From Chloroflexota bacterium (lineage in GTDB: Bacteria; Chloroflexota; Anaerolineae; Anaerolineales; Villigracilaceae), in NCBI GenBank assembly GCA_024434165.1, contig QMIW01000001.1, positions 62,001-126,000 of the forward strand: a DNA stretch of 64,000 bases, in the 5' to 3' direction. Positions 1-7,597 of this stretch are shown here, one piece after another. The position numbers were made by a program, and so were the translations under genes. The notes below the pieces were generated by a model, which was not told the origin of the DNA, searched no databases, and saw only the letters and a list, made by a program, of their open reading frames with translations. Each line of letters opens with the position of its first letter. The first letter of the stretch is position 1.

Positions 1-494
1 TAAAAGACCCAGCGCCAGGAGAGCTGATCCACCAGGAAACCACCCAGAAGCGGCCCCACAATGGATGACACTCCCCACACGCCGGAGAACAATCCCTGCA
101 TTCGGGCACGTTGCTGGAGTGAGAACATTTCGCCGATCATAATGAATGCCAGAGGCTGGACACCGCCCGCGCCCAGTCCTTGAATGGCTCTGAAAATGAT
201 GAGCTGGGTCATGTTGCTCGCCTGTCCGCTCAATGCCGAACCGATCAAGAACAGTCCCATGGCGAAGATATAGAGGCGGCGGCGCCCGAACAGATCGGAC
301 AACTTGCCATAGAGGGGGACGGTGGCGGTCGAGGCCAGCATGAACGCCGAAAAGACCCACGAATAATGTTCCAGCCCGCCCAACTGCCCGATGATGGTGG
401 GCATGGCAGTGGCAATGACGGTGGATTCCATCGAAGCCATGAACAGGCTGAGCATGATGCCCAGCGTGACGATAATGATACGCTTTCGTGACAT
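1..494 (-). CDS. MFS drug efflux transporter, DHA2/EmrB type (partial, N-terminal part)
   Basis: My reading of the minus strand from an ATG at 494 gives an open frame to the window edge, so only about 164 N-terminal residues are visible. They start MSRKRIIIVTLG, followed by hydrophobic helices, an MFS motif A (GKLSDLFGRRRLYIF) and the RAIQGLGAGG segment typical of 14-helix DHA2 pumps such as EmrB/QacA. The family exports drugs or toxic organics using proton motive force in the cytoplasmic membrane. A MarR gene lies directly upstream on the same strand, a common regulator-pump pairing. No strong ribosome binding site is visible before the ATG. Substrate unknown. Confidence 0.85.
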   Translation of the reverse strand, partial: MSRKRIIIVTLGIMLSLFMASMESTVIATAMPTIIGQLGGLEHYSWVFSAFMLASTATVPLYGKLSDLFGRRRLYIFAMGLFLIGSALSGQASNMTQLIIFRAIQGLGAGGVQPLAFIMIGEMFSLQQRARMQGLFSGVWGVSSIVGPLLGGFLVDQLSWRWVF

Positions 495-696
495 ATTCTT
501 AAACTTATACTTCCTTTTAGGGGGATTTCTCGAATCTATTTGCAGACATCGCGCATGATCGTTCTATTCGGCATTTTCCAATGAAGTTGATCTGCAAAAC
601 AATGTGAAACACTGTTGATTTTTTCTGCACTGCCATTTTCGTGGATTAATTCCTGGGCAGCGATAACCATTTTCATTTTTCGGCTTGCATGACCGG

Positions 697-1149
697 TTAC
701 TTTTCCGGGCTGAGTACGAACAGGTCTTGAAGGATTTGCATTGCCTGAGAGATTGTCTTCAGTTCCTCTTTTGACAGGCGGGACATTTTGACCATTAGAA
801 ATTTCTGCGCGAAATCATAGGCAACATTCAGTTCCTCTTGCCCCTGCAGAGTCAGAAAAAGGCACATTTTGCGTCGGTCTTCCTCTCCACCACGAGCATC
901 GCGGCTCACCAACTTGCGATCCACCAGCTTGTCAATTAACACGGACATCGTTGGCAGTGACACTCCAACATGAGCAGCAACGTCTGAAAGGGAAGTGCCA
1001 TGATTGCGATTGATATATAGCATCGCACGGAATTGGTGGACATTAATGTCGGCGGCGCGCAGCTCATGAAGCTTGGCACGGATGCTGCGCATCACGAGTG
1101 GAACGACATCAATAATCCGCTCAGCGGTACCCCGAACCGTATCTATCAT
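697..1149 (-). CDS. MarR family transcriptional regulator
   Basis: 150 residues, the usual MarR length. The central winged helix-turn-helix is visible (SLSDVAAHVGVSLPTMSVLIDKLVDRKLVSR), followed by an acidic/basic wing (DARGGEEDRRK) and a C-terminal dimerisation helix. MarR proteins are dimeric repressors released by phenolic or drug ligands. The ATG at 1149 has AAGGA six bases upstream and a consensus promoter further up. It precedes the MFS pump gene at 494 by about 200 bases on the same strand, so the pump is the likely target; the ABC exporter operon upstream is another candidate. Ligand unknown. Confidence 0.92.
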   Translation of the reverse strand: MIDTVRGTAERIIDVVPLVMRSIRAKLHELRAADINVHQFRAMLYINRNHGTSLSDVAAHVGVSLPTMSVLIDKLVDRKLVSRDARGGEEDRRKMCLFLTLQGQEELNVAYDFAQKFLMVKMSRLSKEELKTISQAMQILQDLFVLSPEK

Positions 1150-1181
1150 TTCATTTCCTTTTCTAATAGTTTTGATTTCTA

Positions 1182-1210
1182 ATTATATTCCCTGCTAAAG
1201 GAATTGTCAA
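1182..1210 (-). promoter_or_regulatory. Sigma-70-type promoter of the MarR gene
   Basis: On the minus strand TTGACA (1205-1210) is followed after exactly 17 bases by TATAAT (1182-1187), a full consensus housekeeping promoter. It points to the MarR gene starting at 1149, which predicts a leader of about 25 bases. ATTAGAA occurs twice between the -10 box and the start codon and could be operator half-sites, but this is only suggestive. Confidence 0.8.
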
Positions 1211-1377
1211 ACAGGAATCCTGAGTCTTAAGCATCATCTAGATTTCTGATATGAGGGATAAAGAACACTCAGGCTTGCTTTGTGCTCATCATGACAGCAA
1301 GACGCGTCTCCTCAGTCCCATTGGTAGTTCAAGCTATTCTTCGCTGGCAGAAGCAAAATAAGCCAGACGCAAAAAAC

Positions 1378-1413
1378 AAAGACCGCCAGGATATGCTTAC
1401 CCTGGCGGTCTTT
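1378..1413 (-). terminator. Rho-independent terminator of the ABC exporter operon
   Basis: A perfect 13-bp stem (AAAGACCGCCAGG with its complement) with a 10-base loop. On the minus strand it is followed by a T-rich run (TTTGTTTTTT). It lies just downstream of the adaptor gene that ends at 1431. Confidence 0.85.
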
Positions 1414-1430
1414 ATTTTGTCTCGTTGTTT

Positions 1431-2726
1431 TTATGGGGTCATGAAGGTTACATCAGCTGGCATACCGGGCTTGAGTTTCAGTTCGGGGTTTGGCACACTT
1501 AACTTAATGGCATAAACGGTGGCCTGGCGTCCTTCCACGGTCTGAACGTTGCGCGGGGTAAATTCCGCCTTGTCGGAAATGTAGGTCACACTGCCGGTAA
1601 AGGTCTGTCCGGGGAAAGAATCCACTGCAATGGAAACCTGATCGCCGAGATTGACCTTGCCATATTCAGTTTCGGGGATATACACCACAAGTTCTACTTC
1701 CTGGAGTTGCCCGATGGTGATGACCACACCGCCCGGGGCGAGCGTCTCGCCGACTTCGATCCCGCGAGTTAAAACAACTCCATCCACCGGCGCAGTGACT
1801 ATCGTCTTTTCGAGTTGAACGTCAATCGCCGCTAGAGCCGCCTGCGCTTGCGCGAGAGCTGCTTCCGCTTGTTGGACACCAGCTTCGGCGGCTTTCAACT
1901 GCATGGACTGGTCGCCAGTAAGCAGGGAGTTGTGGTAATCCAGGGCGCGGTCAAAGCGTTCCTGCGCGACCTTCAGGCGGGCGCGAGCCTCGAGAACATC
2001 TTCGGCGGCTTTGGTGGTCAGCAGGCGGTCATAGTCAGTTTGAGCCGATTTTAGTTCGCTTTCGGCGGCGTCAAAAAGCGACTGGGCATAATCCTCCATA
2101 TATTCCTTGTCCTGGGCGGCTTGCGCCTGCGTCAGGACAAGGTCGGCGATGAGAAAAGCCGCTTGCGCGTCCGCGACTCGTTTTTCAGCCTCCAGAAAAT
2201 CCTGCGAAGTTAAATCGCCCAATACTTTTTCAAGATTTGCCTTCTCTTTATCAAGATTGGACTGGGAGGCTTCCACTTCCGAGGCAGCGGAGGCAATTTT
2301 TTCCTCCTTATCAAAATACCATACCGGCAGTTCAAATTGATCCAGCTGCGTGGCGTTCCATGCGCTGGTACGCGCCTGCTGGTCTTGCAAACGAACAGCG
2401 TTCAAAGCCACATCATACTGGGCTTTGGCTGTGGCGACTGCGGCTTCCGCCAACTGCACTGACGCTTGCGCCTGCTGTTGCTGCGCCTTGAGCAGGCTGT
2501 CATCGAGGCGGAAGAGTTCGTCTCCCGCTGTCACCTGCTGACCTTCCTCCACGTTGATGGAAACGACCTGCCCGCCAACCTGCGGGGCAATTCGCACTTC
2601 ACGTGAGGCAATCGTGCCGGATGCAGATAGATTGGAGGTATCCGAGCCATTGACTCCGGCGCAAGCGCCCAAGAGCAGGCTGGACACAACCAGCGCAACG
2701 ATTATGGAACTTTTTTGCTTTTTCAT
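1431..2726 (-). CDS. HlyD/YbhG-type lipoprotein membrane fusion (adaptor) protein
   Basis: 431 residues. A short lysine-rich N-terminus, a hydrophobic segment and a lipobox (LLLGAC, Cys22) predict a lipoprotein. The next part (ASGTIASREVRIAPQVGG) is the biotinyl-lipoyl beta strand, then comes a long Ala/Gln/Glu-rich coiled coil (about residues 75-300), the returning lipoyl half and a beta-barrel domain. This is the RND/ABC adaptor architecture that links an inner-membrane exporter to the outside. It is the last gene of the operon regulator-ATPase-ATPase-permease-adaptor and ends at a clear terminator. By analogy with YbhGFSR it serves drug or cation export; the substrate is not visible. Confidence 0.9.
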   Translation of the reverse strand: MKKQKSSIIVALVVSSLLLGACAGVNGSDTSNLSASGTIASREVRIAPQVGGQVVSINVEEGQQVTAGDELFRLDDSLLKAQQQQAQASVQLAEAAVATAKAQYDVALNAVRLQDQQARTSAWNATQLDQFELPVWYFDKEEKIASAASEVEASQSNLDKEKANLEKVLGDLTSQDFLEAEKRVADAQAAFLIADLVLTQAQAAQDKEYMEDYAQSLFDAAESELKSAQTDYDRLLTTKAAEDVLEARARLKVAQERFDRALDYHNSLLTGDQSMQLKAAEAGVQQAEAALAQAQAALAAIDVQLEKTIVTAPVDGVVLTRGIEVGETLAPGGVVITIGQLQEVELVVYIPETEYGKVNLGDQVSIAVDSFPGQTFTGSVTYISDKAEFTPRNVQTVEGRQATVYAIKLSVPNPELKLKPGMPADVTFMTP

Positions 2727-2750
2727 TTTTTTACTCCGAGATAATGGATA

Positions 2751-3887
2751 TTACAGACGTTTTCTGAACATGAACACGCTGGCGAAAAATACTACGATAC
2801 TGAAGACTGTCATGGGCCAGACCCAACTCCACAAGGTGACAAAGCCCACACCCTTCAGCATGATGCCGCGCACAATTTCAAGAAAGTAAGTGACGGGCAG
2901 CAAGTAACCGGCGTAGTAGGCGATCCACGGCATGTTTTCACGCGGATAGAGCAGCCCGGCAAGGATGAACGATGGCATCATAATGAAGGACGCCATATAC
3001 ATCGCCTGCATTTGCGTTTGGGAAATGTTGGAAATCAAAACGCCCAAGCCCAGGGAACCAAGCAGGAAAATCAAACTCAGGACGCTCAACAGCGTGATGC
3101 TGCCAGCCACTTCCACGCCAAACCAGATCGCTCCTACGGCAACTGTCATGGCAACATTGACAAAGGCAACCAGGACGAAGGGCAAAATCTTGCCCAGCAT
3201 TAATTCCCAGGAATGGATCGGCGTCACTATCAACTGTTCCAATGTGCCCTGCTCGCGCTCGCGCACGATGGCAAAAGCGGTCAATAGCAGGGTTTGAATT
3301 TGCAGGATGATCGCCACCAAACCCGGAATCATGAAGTTCATCTTTTTCAAGTTGGGATTGTACAGGTAGCGCACGCGGGCATCCACCGGCAGGCTGATTG
3401 CCAAACCTGTGCCGCTGCGCTCCAGCCGTTGAATTAGAATTTCCTGCGATGTGGACTGGCTGATGGTTTCAGCCGCCAACTGTGCGGTTTGCGCCACGGT
3501 GGGGTTTGAACCATCAATATAGAACTGGATAGTCCCGGTACCTCCCGTTGTAATTTCGCGTCCAAAACTTTCTGGGATATATAACCCTGCTTTGACTGTC
3601 CCAGCATCCAGCATGTCCAATATTTCGTCTTCACTATGGGCGGTGTGTGTAACCATGTAAAACCCGCTTACAGTAAATTTATCGACGAGCCATCGGCTAC
3701 TATCTGTATTCGAAAGGTCGGCGACCACCAATGGAATGTCTTCCACGTCATTGGCAACCGCGTATCCCATCAGAACCAACATCATAACCGGCATGACAAT
3801 CACCAGCATCAGAGTGCGCGGGTCACGGATGATATGCAGCCACTCCTTGCGAACAATCGTCGCCATACGGCGAAACCCTTGTCCCAT
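2751..3887 (-). CDS. ABC-2 type transporter permease (YbhS/YbhR-like)
   Basis: 378 residues. Topology is as in YbhS/YbhR: one N-terminal helix (LMLVIVMPVMMLVLMGYAV), a large extracytoplasmic domain (about residues 55-180), then five helices including the conserved amphipathic segment IVREREQGTLEQLIVTPIHS. The ATG at 3887 has a good GGAGG five bases upstream, so the longer start is preferred over the internal Met8. Only one permease gene is present although E. coli has ybhS and ybhR, so it probably homodimerises. It sits 9 bases after the second ATPase gene. Confidence 0.92.
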   Translation of the reverse strand: MGQGFRRMATIVRKEWLHIIRDPRTLMLVIVMPVMMLVLMGYAVANDVEDIPLVVADLSNTDSSRWLVDKFTVSGFYMVTHTAHSEDEILDMLDAGTVKAGLYIPESFGREITTGGTGTIQFYIDGSNPTVAQTAQLAAETISQSTSQEILIQRLERSGTGLAISLPVDARVRYLYNPNLKKMNFMIPGLVAIILQIQTLLLTAFAIVREREQGTLEQLIVTPIHSWELMLGKILPFVLVAFVNVAMTVAVGAIWFGVEVAGSITLLSVLSLIFLLGSLGLGVLISNISQTQMQAMYMASFIMMPSFILAGLLYPRENMPWIAYYAGYLLPVTYFLEIVRGIMLKGVGFVTLWSWVWPMTVFSIVVFFASVFMFRKRL

Positions 3888-3896
3888 AAAAACCTC

Positions 3897-4850
3897 CTAT
3901 TTAATTTCTGCCCGCGCTTGCAGGCGATTTTCTTGATCTACGAGCGAAACGAACACATCCTCCAGCGAAGGCAGGACTCTTTCGATACGCTCTACGGCGA
4001 TGTGATTGGACCTCAATGCCTTCTCCAACGCCGGCTTTTGTTTCTCAGAATCGACTTGAACATGAATCAACACGCCATGCGCGGCGGCATCATGCACGAT
4101 GGGCAGGTCTTTCAAAATCTGTTCGGCGCGTCCGGGGTCGTCGCAATCCACTTCAAAGAGCGTGCCTTTCATGCTTTCGCGCAATGCATCGGGGTCGCTC
4201 AGGGCAATCAGGCGTGAGCGGTACATCATCCCAATCACGTTGCAGAACTCGGCTTCATCCATGTAATGGGTAGTTGCCAACACGCTCACGCCCTCGCCAG
4301 CCAGACGATAGATCATCTCCCAAAATTCGCGTCGCGAAACCGGGTCTACGCCGGCTGTGGGTTCGTCGAGAAAAAGCATGGGAGGTTCATGCACAATGGC
4401 GCACGCCAGCGCCAGCCTTTGCCGCCATGCGCCCGAAAGGTCGCTGGTCAATTGTTTCTCGCGCCCGCGCAGCCCCGCCATGTCAATCAATTCGCCCAGT
4501 CGGCTTTTGACCTTGTTCTGCGGCACGCCGTAGAGGTTGGCATAAAAATCCAGGTTTTCGGAAACGGTCAGGTCGTTGTATAGCGAGAACTTTTGAGACA
4601 TATAGCCAATGCGCTGCTTGACCTCTTCCGATTGACTTGCCACGTTGTAGCCCATCACGAGCGCGCTTCCCGCTGTAGGGCGGATGATGCCGCATAACAT
4701 GCGCATCGTGGTTGTTTTTCCAGCCCCGTTGGGACCAAGCAAACCGAAAACCTCGCCGCGCGGAATATCAAACGTGACATGGTCTACTGCAATGAAATCA
4801 CCAAACTGGCAGACCAATTCCTGGGCTTCTACCGCTTTTTCAACGCTCAT
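3897..4850 (-). CDS. ABC transporter ATPase (C-terminal YbhF-like half)
   Basis: 317 residues. Walker A GPNGAGKT (39-46), Q-loop region (GYMSQKFSLY), Walker B MLFLDEPTAGVD and an intact H-loop (ATTHYMDEAE) are present. The signature motif reads LSGAWRQ instead of LSGGxxQ, a Gly-to-Ala change. It overlaps the stop of the preceding ATPase gene by four bases (ATGA), implying translational coupling. In E. coli YbhF the two ATPase domains are fused; here they are separate genes, presumably forming a heterodimer that drives the permease encoded next. Confidence 0.92.
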   Translation of the reverse strand: MSVEKAVEAQELVCQFGDFIAVDHVTFDIPRGEVFGLLGPNGAGKTTTMRMLCGIIRPTAGSALVMGYNVASQSEEVKQRIGYMSQKFSLYNDLTVSENLDFYANLYGVPQNKVKSRLGELIDMAGLRGREKQLTSDLSGAWRQRLALACAIVHEPPMLFLDEPTAGVDPVSRREFWEMIYRLAGEGVSVLATTHYMDEAEFCNVIGMMYRSRLIALSDPDALRESMKGTLFEVDCDDPGRAEQILKDLPIVHDAAAHGVLIHVQVDSEKQKPALEKALRSNHIAVERIERVLPSLEDVFVSLVDQENRLQARAEIK

Positions 4851-5791
4851 ACTTTCGCCTCCTGTGTTTCCGCAAGATGGATAAAGACGTCTTCCATCGA
4901 AACTTTTGCCTCGCGCAGGATGCTGACTTCCGCGCCTTCTTTCTTCAGGGATTTTTCGATTCTCGGCATGACCTCAGCCGGGTTGCTGACCGAGAGGCGC
5001 AGGCGGTCGCCGACGGCTCTCCAGCCAAGCACGCCCTTCGTCTGGTCGGCGACGGCGCGTAACGTTTTGCGCGGCTGGGCTTTGACTTCCACAATGCGGA
5101 ACGGCATCTGCTCTTCCAATTCCGCTGGCGCGCCCGTAATCAGCATCTGCCCGTGATAAAGCACGCCCACGCGGTTGCAACGTTCGGCTTCATCCATGTA
5201 CGGCGTACTGACCATCACCGTCACGCCGCGCTGAATGACTTTGGCTAATAACTGCCATAACTCGCGGCGCGAGACCGGGTCCACGCCTGTTGTGGGTTCA
5301 TCTAGCAACAGGATTTGCGGCTCGTGAATCAAGGCGCACGCCAGCGCCAGTTTTTTGCGCATCCCGCCCGAAAGGTTCTCGCTGCGGCGGGTGGTGAAAT
5401 CCGTTAGGCGCGCAAATTCCAGCAATTCGTCAATTCGTCTTTTTTGCACGTTGCGCGGCACACCATTCATATCCGCAAAGAAACGCAGGTTTTCCATCAC
5501 GCTTAAATCGGGGTACAAACTAAAGGCTTGCGGCATATACCCAAGCAGAGCGCGGATTTCCTCCGGTTGTTTGTGAACGTCAAAACTCGCCAGATGCGCC
5601 GACCCTGAGGTGGCTTCCATGACAGTGGAAAGGATTCTCAGCAGCGTGGTTTTCCCCGCTCCATCGGGTCCAACCACCCCATAGAGTTCACCTTTATTTA
5701 CTGAAAGGTCAATCTCTGTCAGGGCAGGTTCCGCATCCCTTCCTTTTGAGTAGTATTTTGTGAGTTGCTGCGCTATTACAATTCCTTCCAT
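4847..5791 (-). CDS. ABC transporter ATPase (N-terminal YbhF-like half, degenerate H-loop)
   Basis: 314 residues. Walker A GPDGAGKT (41-48), signature LSGGMRKKLALA and Walker B LLLDEPTTGVD are complete. The switch (H-loop) histidine is replaced by proline (VSTPYMDEAE, around residue 195), which should impair hydrolysis at this composite site. The second ATPase has the histidine but an altered signature, so the pair looks asymmetric. First structural gene of the exporter operon, 36 bases after the regulator gene. Confidence 0.92.
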   Translation of the reverse strand: MEGIVIAQQLTKYYSKGRDAEPALTEIDLSVNKGELYGVVGPDGAGKTTLLRILSTVMEATSGSAHLASFDVHKQPEEIRALLGYMPQAFSLYPDLSVMENLRFFADMNGVPRNVQKRRIDELLEFARLTDFTTRRSENLSGGMRKKLALACALIHEPQILLLDEPTTGVDPVSRRELWQLLAKVIQRGVTVMVSTPYMDEAERCNRVGVLYHGQMLITGAPAELEEQMPFRIVEVKAQPRKTLRAVADQTKGVLGWRAVGDRLRLSVSNPAEVMPRIEKSLKKEGAEVSILREAKVSMEDVFIHLAETQEAKV

Positions 5792-5827
5792 TTACTTCTC
5801 CTGTAGGGTAATTACTATGCCCAATGA

Positions 5828-6523
5828 TTATTCATTTCTCAAGGGCGCGATTATTTTTGAGAGCATGTCTCCTAAATGACTACGGGCTTCCTTATCCATG
5901 CGTTCGAGCAGGATTTCATATTTGCGAATTTTCTTGAGAAAACCATCTGTGAGTTCCACCGCATCATCTTCACTTGATGCCAGTCCCAGCATGAATCCCG
6001 GAAGCAGGTAGAGATCCCCCGCATTTTTTTTCTCAATTAATGCCAGTATCACGGAAGCGTAATAATCCATCATGCGATGCCGTCCCCTGGCACGCAACCT
6101 TGTAACCAGATCGCTAATCAGGTTTGAGCAATATAGCACATCGTCGAGCCCGCCTTCCACCTGAAGGAGGATGTCTTCGGCAAGTTTTGCGTCTTCAAAC
6201 TCCCCAGCTGCAATCTTTGTGATAATTCTTTCCTTGGCTTCCTCCCAGGATGTTGCTTCAGCCCCTGCCAACTTTCTGAAGGTTTCCTCAGCCTTTTTGG
6301 TAGGTTTAAATGAAACAGAAGCCCGCCCGGGACCCTCGCTATGGGTTTCATACACCGATTCAACATAGCCTTTTTCCTCCAACAATCGGAGCATGTCATA
6401 CGCAGTGTATTTGCTGAGATTCAATTGCTCCGCTACGGTTGAATAGTGGATGGGTTCCTGGATTTCCTTATAGATATCCAGCATTTTTTCAACAAATGCT
6501 TTTTGTCTTTTTGTGATTTTCAT
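5828..6523 (-). CDS. Winged-helix transcriptional regulator of the ABC exporter operon
   Basis: 231 residues. The N-terminal 65 residues form a helix-turn-helix with a wing (YSTVAEQLNLSKYTAYDMLRLLEEKGYVES), as in MarR/PadR/Lrp-like regulators. The remaining 160 residues are helical with no motif that I recognise and may be the effector or dimerisation domain. It is the first gene of the exporter operon and carries the operon's only good promoter, so autoregulation together with control of the pump is likely. Family assignment beyond winged helix is uncertain. Confidence 0.75.
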   Translation of the reverse strand: MKITKRQKAFVEKMLDIYKEIQEPIHYSTVAEQLNLSKYTAYDMLRLLEEKGYVESVYETHSEGPGRASVSFKPTKKAEETFRKLAGAEATSWEEAKERIITKIAAGEFEDAKLAEDILLQVEGGLDDVLYCSNLISDLVTRLRARGRHRMMDYYASVILALIEKKNAGDLYLLPGFMLGLASSEDDAVELTDGFLKKIRKYEILLERMDKEARSHLGDMLSKIIAPLRNE

Positions 6524-6529
6524 CAGAAT

Positions 6530-6565
6530 ACCAAAATAACAAATTTTCCCAAAAAAACCAAAATA
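6530..6565 (-). promoter_or_regulatory. Putative operator: two direct repeats of ACCAAAATA
   Basis: The nonamer ACCAAAATA (plus strand) occurs at 6530-6538 and 6557-6565, 27 bases apart, between the promoter and the start codon of the regulator gene. The position downstream of the -10 box would suit repression by road-block. Assignment as an operator is inference. Confidence 0.4.
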
Positions 6566-6573
6566 TAGGCGGA

Positions 6574-6602
6574 ATACTATCCCCTGTGAGTTAATTTGTC
6601 AA
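6574..6602 (-). promoter_or_regulatory. Sigma-70-type promoter of the ABC exporter operon
   Basis: On the minus strand TTGACA (6597-6602), a 17-base spacer and TAGTAT (6574-6579). It points towards the regulator gene starting at 6523 and the exporter genes behind it. Confidence 0.75.
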
Positions 6603-6644
6603 GTGAAAAAATACACAAACATGTAATCTCCCCATCCCCACAAA

Positions 6645-6674
6645 AAACTCCCGACTTCAGACCGTCGGGAGTTT
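6645..6674 (-). terminator. Rho-independent terminator after the alpha/beta hydrolase gene
   Basis: A perfect 11-bp stem (AAACTCCCGAC with its complement) with an 8-base loop. On the minus strand the stem ends in a run of six T. It closes the carbohydrate locus. Confidence 0.85.
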
Positions 6675-6692
6675 ATCTTTCTCTTTTGGGGC

Positions 6693-7541
6693 TTACCTCC
6701 CGCCGTACACTTCCGCGAGAAAATTCTTTAGCGCGGGCATGTACCCGTCAAAGCGCGTGCGGCGGATGTCATGACTTGCCCCTTCGAGGTGGACGAACTT
6801 CAATTTTGCGTTGGCTTCAGCCGCTTTTTGCGCCGCTTCAGGCGAGACAATGGACATCTTTTCCTTATCACCGATGATCAAAAGAATGGGCGACTGGATT
6901 TTGCGAATGACATCGAACGGCGCGGAGAGGTCCATCGGCATGGTCGCCATTGACCCCAGAAAGTTGAAACTCAGTCGCTTTTTCGAGTTCAGCCAGGGTT
7001 GGATTTCATCATCGGGGTAGGCTGCCATCCCCTTGCGCGCCATGTTTAATCCAATGAAGCGCGGCATCAGTTTGAACATGCGCATGTACTTCGCCATCAT
7101 CTTGCCGAGTTCCTTCGGATCCATCACCTGCTTCCCGTCGCCCAATTGCTCGCCAGGTAAGACGATGGGCGGGTCTTCGAGAAACACGCCGCGCACCAAA
7201 TGGGGGTACTCCGCCGCCAGGTGCATGGACGTATCCGCGCCCATTGAATGACCACCCACCACAGGGCGCTCCAGTTTCAGGGCTTCGATCAGCCCCGCCA
7301 AATCCGCCACGCGCTGTTGTGTTGCATAATCTCCCTTGCCAGACGCCGACTTTCCATGCCCGCGCGCGTCGGGCAGGATAACATCGTAATCGTGCTCCAA
7401 CCCCTTGACGACATGCGTCCAGCATAGACCGTCATCTCCCGCGCCGTGATTGATGACCACCTGCGGTTTGTCGCCACCTGTGCGATAGTAATGCAGGCGC
7501 AAGCCATTTGCGTTTACATACCCACCCGACCATTTTGTCAT
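6693..7541 (-). CDS. Alpha/beta hydrolase
   Basis: 282 residues, typical of the fold. Visible parts are the oxyanion-hole segment VINHGAGDD, the nucleophile elbow GGHSMGAD (Ser near residue 97), a late acid-bearing strand (LLIIGDKEKM) and the catalytic histidine in GASHDIRRTRF. The ATG has GAAAGGAG seven bases upstream. It lies at the end of a row of minus-strand genes for beta-glucoside use, so it may act on an ester or aglycone released there, but the sequence does not show a substrate. Confidence 0.85.
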   Translation of the reverse strand: MTKWSGGYVNANGLRLHYYRTGGDKPQVVINHGAGDDGLCWTHVVKGLEHDYDVILPDARGHGKSASGKGDYATQQRVADLAGLIEALKLERPVVGGHSMGADTSMHLAAEYPHLVRGVFLEDPPIVLPGEQLGDGKQVMDPKELGKMMAKYMRMFKLMPRFIGLNMARKGMAAYPDDEIQPWLNSKKRLSFNFLGSMATMPMDLSAPFDVIRKIQSPILLIIGDKEKMSIVSPEAAQKAAEANAKLKFVHLEGASHDIRRTRFDGYMPALKNFLAEVYGGR

Positions 7542-7597
7542 AGGATACTCCTTTCAATTATTACTACGCAGAACGCCCCGAAAGAAGTCTCACGCAG

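Noticed and set aside
1282-1515. 77-residue plus-strand frame near the terminator
   Set aside because: It runs through the terminator hairpin and antisense to the adaptor gene.
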